Below are positions 44,600 to 52,829 of a stretch of DNA of 64,000 nt, piece after piece; within the stretch, counting starts at the first letter, position 1; each line of letters begins with the position of its first letter. The position numbers and the translations under genes were made by a program. The notes under the pieces are model-generated. The model was not told where the DNA came from, did no database searches, and saw only the letters and a list, made by a program, of their open reading frames with translations. This DNA is from Robertmurraya korlensis NBRC 107688 (GTDB lineage: Bacteria > Bacillota > Bacilli > Bacillales > Cytobacillaceae): contig NZ_BCVH01000001.1 in assembly GCF_001591645.1 (NCBI RefSeq), positions 620,001 to 684,000 of the forward strand. The letters run 5' to 3'.

Positions 44600-46124
44600 T
44601 AAACTTCCATCCTCTAGCCATAGATTGTCTATCATTGGTGGTTGACCTCGCATCAAATGGCCTTGAATTAAATTTCCAGATAGGTAAGCGGATAAAAGTA
44701 TCTTTCAAGTCCTTAAAATGAAAAGGAGCCCAAGGTGAAAAATAGGGGGTTCCGAAAGATTCAAGTCGACATAAATGTGATAATATCATCATTGTTCCAA
44801 AAGCAATCCCAACAAAGCCAAAAGTAGATGCTAGTAACATAAGAATAAAGCGCAAAAAACGAACGGCATCACTCATGGCAGAGGCAGGAATGCTATAGGC
44901 AGCAACCGCTGTAATGGCAACAACAACAATCATGGTATTCGAAATAAGACCGGCACGGACAACTGCATCACCAATAACAAGCCCTCCAACAATACCAATT
45001 GTTTGTCCGATTCTTGATGGAAGGCGTACCCCTGCTTCACGAATTAATTCAATGGTCAACTCCATAACAAGTGCTTCGATTAAAGGTGGAAAGGGTATAT
45101 TCCTAATGGAACTAATTACTGGAAGAATTAATTCATCTGGTAGTACTTCGAAATGAAAACCGATTACAGCAATATATACAGCAGGTAAATTAACCGCGAT
45201 AACAATACTCAAGAATCGCAAGGAACGAACAAACGAGCCAATGATCCAACGTGAATTATAATCATCAGGGGAATGGAAGAAGGCAAAAAACGTGATAGGT
45301 ATGAGTAAACAAGAAGGACTTCCTTCGATAAAAACTGCAACTCTTCCTTCATTTAAGTGACCTACCACACGGTCTACTCTCTCTGTATATAATATTTGGG
45401 GAAAGGGCGACCAGGTCGAATCTTCAATTAACTCCTGTAAATATCCAAAACTAGGTATATAATCTATAGAAATACCAGCAATTCGCTTTTTGAATTCTTT
45501 TATTAGTTCTTTATTAGCAAGATCTTCCCGATAAACCAGAGATATTTGAGATTGAATCTGGTCTCCAATTTTTAGATTCTCCATTCTTAGGTTGGGAGTT
45601 TTGAGCGCTTTCCTAATTAAATGAAGATTAGTTAATAGATTTTCGACAAACCCTTCATGGGAGCCTTGAATGACTTGTTCGTTACTTGGTTCCTGGACTG
45701 GCCGGTCTTTGGATATGGAAACATCCAACATGTAACATTCCTTGCTCCCCTCAAATAGCAAAATACAAGCACCATTTAATAGTTCTCGTTGAGCATGGAA
45801 CAAGTTATCCGACTTCTGGAATGTAGATTTCAGTACATCTTCAACCAGGTTAGGTTCTGCTTCCATAATAGGTTTTAAGATATTCTTTTGGATTTTTTCC
45901 TTATCTGCCATGGTTTCTAAATAGACTAAAATTCCACTTCTATTTCTAACATTTATATCATTTATTTTTAAATCATCTGAACCAGAAAATGCTTGTTTAA
46001 AAAATGAAGTATTTCCTTCTAATGTGCGCAGTACCTCTTGAACTGGTTGGGAGTTCTGTTGGGAAGAATTTTGTTTGGTATCCTTATTCTTGGACTTATT
46101 GAAGATAAGGGAAGTGAGTTTCAT
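44580..46124 (-). CDS. Spore germination protein, GerA family
   Basis: 514 aa A subunit. The soluble N-terminal half ('NISFFKQAFSGSDDLKIND'-like) is followed by a membrane half with family motifs 'RVDRVVGHLNEGRVAVFIEGSPSCLLIPITFF', 'PPLIEALVMELTIELIREAG', 'LPSRIGQTIGIVGGLVIGDAVVRAG' and 'IPASAMSDAVRFLRF'. Recent work shows GerA subunits form an ion channel opened by germinants. ATG 46124 has GGAG 8-11 bases upstream; an earlier in-frame ATG at 46142 is less well placed. It is the first gene of the operon. A sporulation sigma-G promoter is expected, but I could not identify one with confidence. Confidence 0.94.
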   Translation of the reverse strand: MKLTSLIFNKSKNKDTKQNSSQQNSQPVQEVLRTLEGNTSFFKQAFSGSDDLKINDINVRNRSGILVYLETMADKEKIQKNILKPIMEAEPNLVEDVLKSTFQKSDNLFHAQRELLNGACILLFEGSKECYMLDVSISKDRPVQEPSNEQVIQGSHEGFVENLLTNLHLIRKALKTPNLRMENLKIGDQIQSQISLVYREDLANKELIKEFKKRIAGISIDYIPSFGYLQELIEDSTWSPFPQILYTERVDRVVGHLNEGRVAVFIEGSPSCLLIPITFFAFFHSPDDYNSRWIIGSFVRSLRFLSIVIAVNLPAVYIAVIGFHFEVLPDELILPVISSIRNIPFPPLIEALVMELTIELIREAGVRLPSRIGQTIGIVGGLVIGDAVVRAGLISNTMIVVVAITAVAAYSIPASAMSDAVRFLRFILMLLASTFGFVGIAFGTMMILSHLCRLESFGTPYFSPWAPFHFKDLKDTFIRLPIWKFNSRPFDARSTTNDRQSMARGWKFNEKKQK

Positions 46125-46315
46125 TTTCCTACTCCATATCATAATGTTTCCATTATTTTTCCCAATATTGGTATAACTATGTAATAGGGCTATAATTATC
46201 TAGAGTGGATGTAACTCGAAGATTAACCAGATTTGATTCAAATCACGTTAATGAAAACAATAGTAGTTTATTATTAAGTTATCGATAAGAATTAGTACAG
46301 GAGAGGGTGTTATAC

Positions 46316-46564
46316 TTGTTTTATCGAATTACTTTATATGTACTAGGAATCTGTTGTGTAGATAGCCTATCTTTAATTAAGAAAGAAATTGAGGGAGTCG
46401 TTGGGGTTATTTCCTTTAAAGGGTCTTCACCAAAAGGAAAACTTGTTATTGAATTCAAACCTAACTCTGTAAGTTCTTTGGATATAGTTGATAAGATTGA
46501 GGATCAAGGATTTGCGGTAATCAAGAAGGTACAGAGGGAGTATATGCAGGAAATGTATAATTAA
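46316..46564 (+). CDS. Small HMA-like (ferredoxin-fold) protein
   Basis: About 82 aa. The pattern 'ITLYVLGICCVDSLSLIKKEIEGVVGVISF', then 'GKLVIEFKPNSVSSLDIVDKIEDQGFAVIKK', has the beta-alpha-beta-beta-alpha-beta layout of heavy-metal-associated domains. The metal loop reads G-I-C-C-V-D-S instead of G-M-x-C-x-x-C, so only adjacent cysteines are available. TTG 46316 follows GGAGAGGG; no ATG is suitably placed. No P-type ATPase or CsoR-type gene is adjacent. It may bind Cu+ differently or have lost metal binding. Confidence 0.65.
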   Translation: MFYRITLYVLGICCVDSLSLIKKEIEGVVGVISFKGSSPKGKLVIEFKPNSVSSLDIVDKIEDQGFAVIKKVQREYMQEMYN

Positions 46565-46600
46565 ATTTATTTCACTTGTACCAGTCAAAATAAATAAGTA

Positions 46601-46629
46601 AAAACAGTCTATTTGGCTGTTTTTTTTTA
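46601..46629 (+). terminator. Terminator after the HMA-like gene
   Basis: AACAGTC and GGCTGTT form a G-U containing stem around 46603-46621, followed by a run of nine T. Confidence 0.75.
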
Positions 46630-46708
46630 TAGGAAATGAAACCAATCCGGCAATAAACAAGTATAATTAATTCAACATTCATAAATAGAGAGTGAAGAAG
46701 GATGGAGC

Positions 46709-47635
46709 GTGTATCAGGTGAAGATTTTAACTGTTGATGATTTAGTTCGCAAATTTTCATTAAAAATATTAACTGGAGATAATAAATTAAAACAACAAAT
46801 TAAGCAACCACGATCCCATCGCCCGGGTTTAGAATTTGTTGGCCACTTTGATTTTTTTCCCACTGAACGGGTTCAAATACTTGGAAGAAAAGAAATTACT
46901 TATTTGCACAAATTAAGTATAGACGAACGTCAAATGCGAATAGGTAATATTGTAAAATACCACCCACCATGTTTTATAGTTACAGCTGGACAGGAAGGGT
47001 TAACCTATTTAACACAGTATTGTAAAGAAGAGGGAATCCCCTTGTTATGTACAAACGAGCATCAAACAACTTCTGAGTTCATTACAACCTTGGATGATTT
47101 TATGCTGAAAACTTTGGCTCCAGAAATTGCAGTACACGGGGTTTGTATCAATGTGTATGGAATGGGCATTTTACTTCGGGGTAACTCAGGTGTAGGGAAA
47201 AGTGAAACGGCACATACAATGATTGGGAGAGGTCACCGACTTGTGGCTGATGATATTGTAGTGTTAAAAAAACTCAGCCCACGAACCATTCTCGGAACCC
47301 ATGATGGGAAAACAAAAGAGTTTCTAGCTCTACGAAGTATTGGGCTATTAAATGTAGTCCGATTATATGGAAGAAAAGCGTTTCAAGATGAAACGAGGAT
47401 CGCTCTTGATATTGAGTTAACAAAATGGCAGAAAAATTCTCTGAACAATGAATTAGATCACGAACCAAAATATACAGAATATATGGGGGTTCAAATTCCT
47501 CATATAGAGATTCAACTTCAACCTGGTCGGGATGTGGCTGGTTTAATTGAAGCTGCGGCAAATAACTGGCTTCTTAAGCAACAAGGGTATAGTGCGGCAG
47601 AAGAGTTCATGAGACGGTTAGAAACCGATTTCTAG
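46709..47635 (+). CDS. HPr kinase/phosphorylase-like protein (divergent paralogue)
   Basis: 308 aa with the HprK two-domain layout. The N-terminal domain has 'DLVRKFSLKILTGD' and 'SHRPGLEFVGHFDFFPTERVQILGRKE', and the C-terminal kinase domain has Walker A 'GNSGVGKSETAH', 'GHRLVADDIV' and 'QPGRDVAGLIEAAANNWLLKQQG'. The HprK signature, normally L-E-I-R-G-L-G, reads 'LALRSIGLLNV': the Glu and one Gly are changed. The GTG start follows AAGGATGG. It lies outside the usual hprK-lgt-ppaX cluster, so a canonical hprK probably exists elsewhere. It may phosphorylate HPr, Crh or another protein, or only sense metabolites. Confidence 0.82.
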   Translation: MYQVKILTVDDLVRKFSLKILTGDNKLKQQIKQPRSHRPGLEFVGHFDFFPTERVQILGRKEITYLHKLSIDERQMRIGNIVKYHPPCFIVTAGQEGLTYLTQYCKEEGIPLLCTNEHQTTSEFITTLDDFMLKTLAPEIAVHGVCINVYGMGILLRGNSGVGKSETAHTMIGRGHRLVADDIVVLKKLSPRTILGTHDGKTKEFLALRSIGLLNVVRLYGRKAFQDETRIALDIELTKWQKNSLNNELDHEPKYTEYMGVQIPHIEIQLQPGRDVAGLIEAAANNWLLKQQGYSAAEEFMRRLETDF

Positions 47636-47661
47636 TGATACGTGAGGTTAAAATAAATAGT

Positions 47662-47702
47662 CCTACCAACATTCATTCCTATCAGGGGTGGGTGTTTTTT
47701 TA
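47662..47702 (+). terminator. Terminator after the HprK-like gene
   Basis: CCTACC pairs with GGTGGG across a loop (G-U included) before a TTTTTTT run. Confidence 0.55.
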
Positions 47703-47810
47703 TAGAAAAGTAAGAGAAAAAATATCTATTTCCAAAATTAGGCTGTTAGGCAAGCTACCAAAGCAAGCTTCGGTTAATAAGTTACTTGTATAAGCCGAAG
47801 GGGTGAGAAT

Positions 47811-48287
47811 ATGGGTAGAAGAATAAAACATACTTCACGTGACGTGGAGGAGTTAGCAAGGCTCATGCTGGCAGAAGCAATAGGCGAAGGAGCTCAAGGG
47901 ATGAACAAGGTAGGGACAGTTGTTGCCAACCGGGTCGAGGCTGATTGTGCTCCTGACTTCAAAAACCTTCGTAATATTAGGCATGCAATCTATCAAACGA
48001 TACCTGGAACTGGAATTCCTCACTTCGAGCCCGTCTTAAACGGAGCATTGTATACACAACGGCCCGACGAAGCTGACCTCCAGAGGGCTAGAAATTTGTT
48101 GCAAGGTCATAGGGAACCTCGGTCTAGAATGAATTTGTGGTTTTTTAACCCTAGTCCTGGGAAAAAGTTCCGAGCCCCTTGTAGCCCTACGATGCCAAGA
48201 TCACCCATGACGAAGTTCGATTATGCATACAAGAATCATTGCTTCTATGTCGCTGTCCCGGGCTACTGTGAAGAGTTTTATAGATAA
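47811..48287 (+). CDS. cwlJ: Spore cortex-lytic enzyme, CwlJ-type cell wall hydrolase
   Basis: 158 aa SleB/CwlJ catalytic domain with no signal peptide and no peptidoglycan-binding domain, as in CwlJ. The catalytic region is 'ELARLMLAEAIGEGAQGMNKVGTVVANRV' (Glu of the SLT-like fold) and the end is 'FYVAVPGYCEEFYR'. It degrades cortex peptidoglycan during germination and is triggered by Ca-DPA. GAAGGGGTGAG lies before the ATG. gerQ follows 21 bp later, the same pair as in B. subtilis, where GerQ is needed for CwlJ placement in the coat. The C-terminus is slightly longer than in B. subtilis CwlJ. Confidence 0.93.
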   Translation: MGRRIKHTSRDVEELARLMLAEAIGEGAQGMNKVGTVVANRVEADCAPDFKNLRNIRHAIYQTIPGTGIPHFEPVLNGALYTQRPDEADLQRARNLLQGHREPRSRMNLWFFNPSPGKKFRAPCSPTMPRSPMTKFDYAYKNHCFYVAVPGYCEEFYR

Positions 48288-48308
48288 ATTATAAGGAGCT
48301 GATTTTTC

Positions 48309-48845
48309 ATGTCTTGCCAAGGCTTTAGCAATTATCAAATGAATTATCTAGGTTATTATCCATCTTCCCTGATGAGGGAAACTGTCCCACAACCTACCGG
48401 CTTTGCTGGGGCAATGTCCCCGGGTTATCCGGGGGGGACTATGCCATCCGGCGGCTATCCTGGAACTATCCCTTCAGGTTCAACTGGGGCTATGCCTTCT
48501 GGACCTTCATACGGAGTTCCGGTGGTTCCGATGGGGACCGGACAGCAATTTCTAGGTGGTACGGTGGAGGAATCATTTATTGAAAATATTCTACGATTCA
48601 ACAAAGGTAAAATTGGTACATTTTATTTTACCTATCAAGGTAATAACAAATGGAACTCGATGGTTTACTATGGCCGTGTAGAAACAGCAGGTCGTGATCA
48701 TATCATCATTAGTGATCCAACTAGCGGCAAACGCTACCTTCTGATGATGGCAAATCTTGATTGGGTAGAATTTGAAGAAGAAATTAACTATCCGTATCCA
48801 GCAATCGCTCCAGGTGTCCAGGCAACTCTGACAACTACGGGCTGA
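48309..48845 (+). CDS. gerQ: Spore coat protein GerQ
   Basis: 178 aa. The conserved GerQ domain occupies the C-terminal half: 'LGGTVEESFIENILRFNKGKIGTFYFTY', 'WNSMVYYGRVETAGRDHIIISDP' and 'RYLLMMANLDWVEFEEEINY'. The N-terminal 80 residues are a Gly/Pro/Ser-rich spacer with repeated 'GYPGG', 'PSGGYPG' and 'PSGS' units, locally GC-rich relative to the flanks. It is a coat protein crosslinked by transglutaminase in B. subtilis and required for CwlJ localisation. GGAGCTG lies upstream of the ATG. It forms an operon with cwlJ. Confidence 0.94.
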   Translation: MSCQGFSNYQMNYLGYYPSSLMRETVPQPTGFAGAMSPGYPGGTMPSGGYPGTIPSGSTGAMPSGPSYGVPVVPMGTGQQFLGGTVEESFIENILRFNKGKIGTFYFTYQGNNKWNSMVYYGRVETAGRDHIIISDPTSGKRYLLMMANLDWVEFEEEINYPYPAIAPGVQATLTTTG

Positions 48846-48862
48846 GTTTATAGAACACTTAG

Positions 48863-48902
48863 AAACCCGCTTACTTGTATTTAAGAAAATAAGCGGGTTT
48901 TA
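48863..48902 (+). terminator. Terminator after gerQ
   Basis: An 11-bp stem, AAACCCGCTTA (48863-48873) with TAAGCGGGTTT (48890-48900), is followed by a short T/A run. Confidence 0.8.
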
Positions 48903-48923
48903 AATTGTATAAAATATAACTTA

Positions 48924-48962
48924 TTTACAAAAAATTTACAAAAAATTCGTTGTTTATTTACA
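48924..48962 (+). promoter_or_regulatory. PhoP-box-like direct repeats upstream of ppk1
   Basis: TTTACA occurs at 48924, 48935 and 48957, with a degenerate TTCGTT at 48946. All four starts are exactly 11 bp apart, the layout of Bacillus PhoP boxes (TT[A/T/C]ACA repeats separated by about 5 bp). They end about 50 bp before the ppk1 start. Phosphate-starvation control of ppk1 is inferred. Confidence 0.6.
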
Positions 48963-49013
48963 AATTTATGGTAATTTTAACCTTGTCGAATAATGACAGA
49001 AGGAGAGGAAACC

Positions 49014-51242
49014 ATGGTACCTACATACGAGAATATGGAATCTTATCATCTGGACAATTCTGATTATTATAATAATCGAGAGTTAAGTTGGTTAGACTTT
49101 AATAAAAGGGTGTTGGAAGAGGCAGTAGATAATGGAAACGCCTTATTAGAAAGATATAAGTTTTTAGCTATCTTCAGTTCTAATTTAGACGAGTTTTTCA
49201 TGGTCCGAGTTGCTGGTTTACTTGACCAAGTGAAAGCTGGATTTAATAAGCCTGAAAACAAAGCAGGATTAACCCCAAAAGAGCAACTAAGTGCTATATC
49301 TGAAATAACGCATAATCTTGTACAGCAGCAAGACCATGTGTACTTAGATGAACTATCCCCTCTTTTAGCTAAAGAACAGGTGGAAATTTTGAAAATTGAT
49401 CGATTATCTTCTAAGGAGTTACAATTTATAGAAGATTTTTTTGATGAGCAAGTATATCCTGTTTTAACTCCGATGGCAATTGATGCCTACCGTCCCTTTC
49501 CTATGATATTAAATAAATCTTTAAATCTAGCAGTCATTATTGAAGAAAAGGCGCTAGATAAAAAGAAGCATCGAGAGTTGGATGGTCATTTAGTGATTGT
49601 CCAAGTACCCTCAGTGATCGATCGCTTGGTAGAACTTCCCCAAAAGGGTAATGCGAGGAAATTTATACTCTTAGAAGAAGTCATCTCTCATTTTATTCAA
49701 AAATTATTTAACGGTTATCAAGTTTTATCCGTTACCCCTTTTAGAATTACTCGAAATGCCGATCTTACCATTCATGAAGATGAAGCAGTGGATCTATTGG
49801 AGGAAATTGAGGAAGAATTAAAAAAACGCAAATGGGGAGCTGCCGTCAGGTTAGAAGTACAGCAGCGGGATAGTGATGTAAAGCTGATTGATTTCCTTAG
49901 TGAGGAATTAGAGATTCATAGTAAAGATGTCTATCTTGTAAAAGCACCTTTGGATTTAACATTCTTGTTTTCACTTAGTAAAATAGTACAGGCATCTCAT
50001 GAGAGTTTAGCTGCACGTTCATACATTCCTCAGCATCCACAAGATTTAGATAGAGAAGCGAACATATTCGAAGAAATTGAAAAAAAGGATATTTTACTTC
50101 ATCATCCATACGAATCTTTTGAACCGATTGTTGAGTTTATGTCACAGGCGGCTGACGATCCCAATGTATTAGCAATTAAGCAAACTCTTTACCGTGTCAG
50201 TGGAGATTCACCAGTCATAAGAAGCCTCAAACGTGCTGCCGAAAACGGAAAGCAAGTAACCGTTCTTGTAGAGTTAAAAGCACGATTTGATGAAGCAAAT
50301 AATGTACAATGGGCAAAAGAATTAGAACAAGCTGGCTGTCATGTGATTTATGGAATGACACATTTAAAAACCCATAGCAAAATTACTCTAGTGGTCCGTC
50401 GTAAAAAGGGGAAGATACAGAGGTTTGTACATTTGGGGACAGGGAATTACAATGATGCTACAGCAAGGGTTTATACAGATATGGGACTACTTACTAGTAA
50501 CCAACAGATAGGGATAGATGCTGTTAATTTTTTTAATTATTTAAGTGGATATATGGAAAAGCCAGTATATCATCATTTATCAGTATCTCCGTTTGGGATT
50601 AGAGAGACCTTCCTTGAACTAATTGATAAAGAGATTCAATACCACAAACAAAATGGTCATGGTAAGATTATAGCGAAAATGAATTCCTTAACTGATAAAA
50701 AAATTATTAAAAAACTCTATGAAGCCTCAATGGCCGGAGTGAAAATTGACCTTATCATTAGAGGCATCTGTTGTCTAAGACCAGGAATTGAAGGGGTTAG
50801 TGAAAATATAAAGGTTCGTAGTATTGTAGGGACGTTTTTAGAGCATACAAGAATTTTTTATTTCCATCATAATGGTAACTGCAAGATGTTTTTATCATCG
50901 GCAGATTGGATGACTCGTAATATGGAAAAACGTGTTGAGATCCTCTTTCCAATTTTGAAGGATCACTTGAAAAGCCGGATTTATGACTCATTGACACTGA
51001 TGTTAAATGATAATTGTAAGGCTCGCGAACAAGATTCTAACGGCAGGTATAACTATGTTCACAGGAGAAATAACGATGAGCAAATAAATAGTCAACTACT
51101 ATTGTGCCAAGAATCATATCATCACAACTCCCTTAGCGCAGAGCAGACAATACCATTAGGTATGCTTCTTAAGGATAAATTAAAACAATGGCGGCTTTCA
51201 TATATGATTAAACTGCGTGAAATTTATAGAGCTCTTGTTTAA
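49014..51242 (+). CDS. ppk1: Polyphosphate kinase 1
   Basis: 742 aa, normal Ppk1 length, with N-terminal, head and two PLD-like C-terminal domains. Motifs are 'YNNRELSWLDFNKRVLEEA', 'FSSNLDEFFMVRVAGL', the catalytic His region 'THLKTHSKITLVVRR' with 'FVHLGTGNYNDATARVYTD', and 'FYFHHNGNCKMFLSSADWMTRNMEKRVEI'. It reversibly polymerises ATP gamma-phosphate into polyphosphate. ATG 49014 follows GGAGAGG. An ATG at 48993 lies before the ribosome site and is less likely. No ppx gene is adjacent. PhoP-box-like repeats lie upstream. Confidence 0.95.
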   Translation: MVPTYENMESYHLDNSDYYNNRELSWLDFNKRVLEEAVDNGNALLERYKFLAIFSSNLDEFFMVRVAGLLDQVKAGFNKPENKAGLTPKEQLSAISEITHNLVQQQDHVYLDELSPLLAKEQVEILKIDRLSSKELQFIEDFFDEQVYPVLTPMAIDAYRPFPMILNKSLNLAVIIEEKALDKKKHRELDGHLVIVQVPSVIDRLVELPQKGNARKFILLEEVISHFIQKLFNGYQVLSVTPFRITRNADLTIHEDEAVDLLEEIEEELKKRKWGAAVRLEVQQRDSDVKLIDFLSEELEIHSKDVYLVKAPLDLTFLFSLSKIVQASHESLAARSYIPQHPQDLDREANIFEEIEKKDILLHHPYESFEPIVEFMSQAADDPNVLAIKQTLYRVSGDSPVIRSLKRAAENGKQVTVLVELKARFDEANNVQWAKELEQAGCHVIYGMTHLKTHSKITLVVRRKKGKIQRFVHLGTGNYNDATARVYTDMGLLTSNQQIGIDAVNFFNYLSGYMEKPVYHHLSVSPFGIRETFLELIDKEIQYHKQNGHGKIIAKMNSLTDKKIIKKLYEASMAGVKIDLIIRGICCLRPGIEGVSENIKVRSIVGTFLEHTRIFYFHHNGNCKMFLSSADWMTRNMEKRVEILFPILKDHLKSRIYDSLTLMLNDNCKAREQDSNGRYNYVHRRNNDEQINSQLLLCQESYHHNSLSAEQTIPLGMLLKDKLKQWRLSYMIKLREIYRALV

Positions 51243-51331
51243 TTTGTTAATGTTCTTAACGAGTTACAGGAAAAAAAAGTCATTAAAATGTAGATTCCGA
51301 ACACATTATTTTTCCATGCCCTAAGTTATGA

Positions 51332-51612
51332 TTTAGTGCCCGCGTATACCAGAAATTAGGATAATGAGGTCACTAAAAGTTAATTTAGTGCCCGTGGATA
51401 CCAGAAATTAGTAGAATGAGGTCACTAAAAGTTGGTTTAGTGCCCGTGGATACCAGAAATTAGTAGAATGAGGTCACTAAAAGTTAATTTAGTGCCCGCG
51501 TATACCAGAAATTAGTAGAATGAGGTCACTAAAAGTTGGTTTAGTGCCCGCGTATACCAAAGATTAGGATAATGAGGTCATCAAAAGTTAATTTAGTGCC
51601 CGTGGATACTAT
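51332..51612. repeat. Tandem array of six 52-bp intergenic repeats (array 2)
   Basis: Copies start at 51332, 51384, 51436, 51488, 51540 and 51592, all at exactly 52-bp intervals; the last is truncated. Each begins TTTAGTGCCCG, continues (C/T)G(T)GGATACCAGAAATTAG and ends with AATGAGGTCACTAAAAGTT. Neighbouring copies alternate GTGGATACC and GCGTATACC variants. They occupy nearly the whole gap between ppk1 and the HAD phosphatase gene and contain no ORF. Confidence 0.92.
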
Positions 51613-51676
51613 AGGACATTTAAAGTATTACTTTAATGTATATGAATAATAATATAGAAATGAGGGGGTGTTAACG

Positions 51677-52219
51677 ATGGGAGCACGAGCTGTATTTTTA
51701 GATAGAGACGGAGTAATAAACGAAGTGTTGACGGAAAGGGTTAAGTTTGTAAACAAGCCTTCGGAATTATACTTCTTACCCGGTGTTCCAACAGCCATTC
51801 GAAAACTAAATGAGGTTTTTGGAGACAATATTTTTGTTGTTACCAATCAAGGTGGAGTCGGGCTAGGATTCATGAAAGTAAATCAACTTGAAAAAATCCA
51901 TGAACACATGATAGTCGAACTTAAAAAAGAGGGAGCTGTCATCAAAGATGTGGCATACTGTCCTCATAAGCCAAAAGTAGGATGTGAATGCAGAAAACCT
52001 GGTACGAAAATGATCACCGAATTAGCCGAAAAATATAATATTGACCTTGCTCAGTCCTATATGGTTGGAGATACTGATACAGACATCCAAGCAGGGAAGA
52101 AAGCAGGAACAAAAGGCATTTTTCTTGGAGAGAGTGACCCCCTAGCTGATGCAGTATTTCCTGATTTATTAAGCGCATCTGACTGGATTATTGAAGATGT
52201 TACAAAATCTAATACATAA
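51677..52219 (+). CDS. HAD-IIIA phosphatase, GmhB-like
   Basis: 180 aa HAD superfamily hydrolase. Motif I is 'FLDRDGVINEV' (D-x-D), with 'FVVTNQGGVGLGFMKVNQ' (motif II), the zinc-loop cysteines in 'CPHKPKVGCECRKPGTKM', and 'YMVGDTDTDIQAGKKAGTKGIFLG' (motif IV). This is the D-glycero-D-manno-heptose-1,7-bisphosphate/histidinol-phosphate phosphatase type. No heptose or histidine genes are nearby, so the substrate is open. ATG 51677 follows GAGGGGG; an in-frame GTG at 51668 overlaps that site. Confidence 0.88.
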   Translation: MGARAVFLDRDGVINEVLTERVKFVNKPSELYFLPGVPTAIRKLNEVFGDNIFVVTNQGGVGLGFMKVNQLEKIHEHMIVELKKEGAVIKDVAYCPHKPKVGCECRKPGTKMITELAEKYNIDLAQSYMVGDTDTDIQAGKKAGTKGIFLGESDPLADAVFPDLLSASDWIIEDVTKSNT

Positions 52220-52266
52220 ATTCTGCTAGATTCTCATTCACAAATAAACATGGTGAATAAAAACCA

Positions 52267-52310
52267 TATTTGCCCCAACTCTTTAGAGAAGGGGCAAATA
52301 TTATGTTTTT
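52267..52310. terminator. Bidirectional terminator after the HAD phosphatase
   Basis: A 10-bp perfect stem, TATTTGCCCC (52267-52276) with GGGGCAAATA (52291-52300), is followed by TTATGTTTTTT. Confidence 0.75.
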
Positions 52311-52546
52311 TAGGAAACGTCTGGTATATTTCGATAACCTGTATCTTTTGTGGAAATATATAATTGTCCTATCATTTTACCTAGATTCCTAACATATCCC
52401 TCTATTTCGGGAGGTGTATATTCAACTGATCTCCACACAGATTCTCTTCCTCCAAACATACCTACTGGTCTTTTGGGTATTTCTCCATATTGAAGATAAA
52501 CTTCCCACAACCATTGATAGTGATCTTCGGTACTAATTCCTACCAT
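52310..52546 (-). CDS. Hypothetical protein, possibly a fragment
   Basis: 78 aa with protein-like composition, rich in aromatic and charged residues ('YQWLWEVYLQYGEIPKRPVGMFGGRESVW'), and ending by a shared terminator. No recognised family. The upstream sequence has no good Shine-Dalgarno site before the ATG at 52546, and the protein may be the remnant of a longer gene. Direction and terminator support real or former coding use. Confidence 0.45.
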   Translation of the reverse strand: MVGISTEDHYQWLWEVYLQYGEIPKRPVGMFGGRESVWRSVEYTPPEIEGYVRNLGKMIGQLYISTKDTGYRNIPDVS

Positions 52547-52829
52547 TTTGAGATTTGACCAATTTTATTAGTATCTCCTAGTTTGTTTAACTTGTGAATC
52601 TCAATACAACAACCCCTTATGAATATGTAAAACATTATTGACATATTAAAGGGAGTTTATTATTGATAATTTGGATGGGCTCCTGTGGGAATAGATGCTG
52701 ACTATCCTAGAAAAGCTTATAGGTAGTTTTTTACAAATATAGTTAAAATTGTATCTAAACTGTGTTAACATTATATGTGAATTGTTTCGCAATGATTTAT
52801 TACTATCTCTTAGGATTGGAGAGAAGGGT

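Noticed and set aside
46100-46310. Sigma-G promoter upstream of gerA
   Set aside because: CATTATGA resembles a -10, but no convincing -35 was found at the right spacing, so it is not listed as a feature.
41091-51612. The 52-bp arrays as CRISPR
   Set aside because: There are no constant repeats separated by unique spacers; the whole unit repeats and is only partly diverged, and no cas genes are present.
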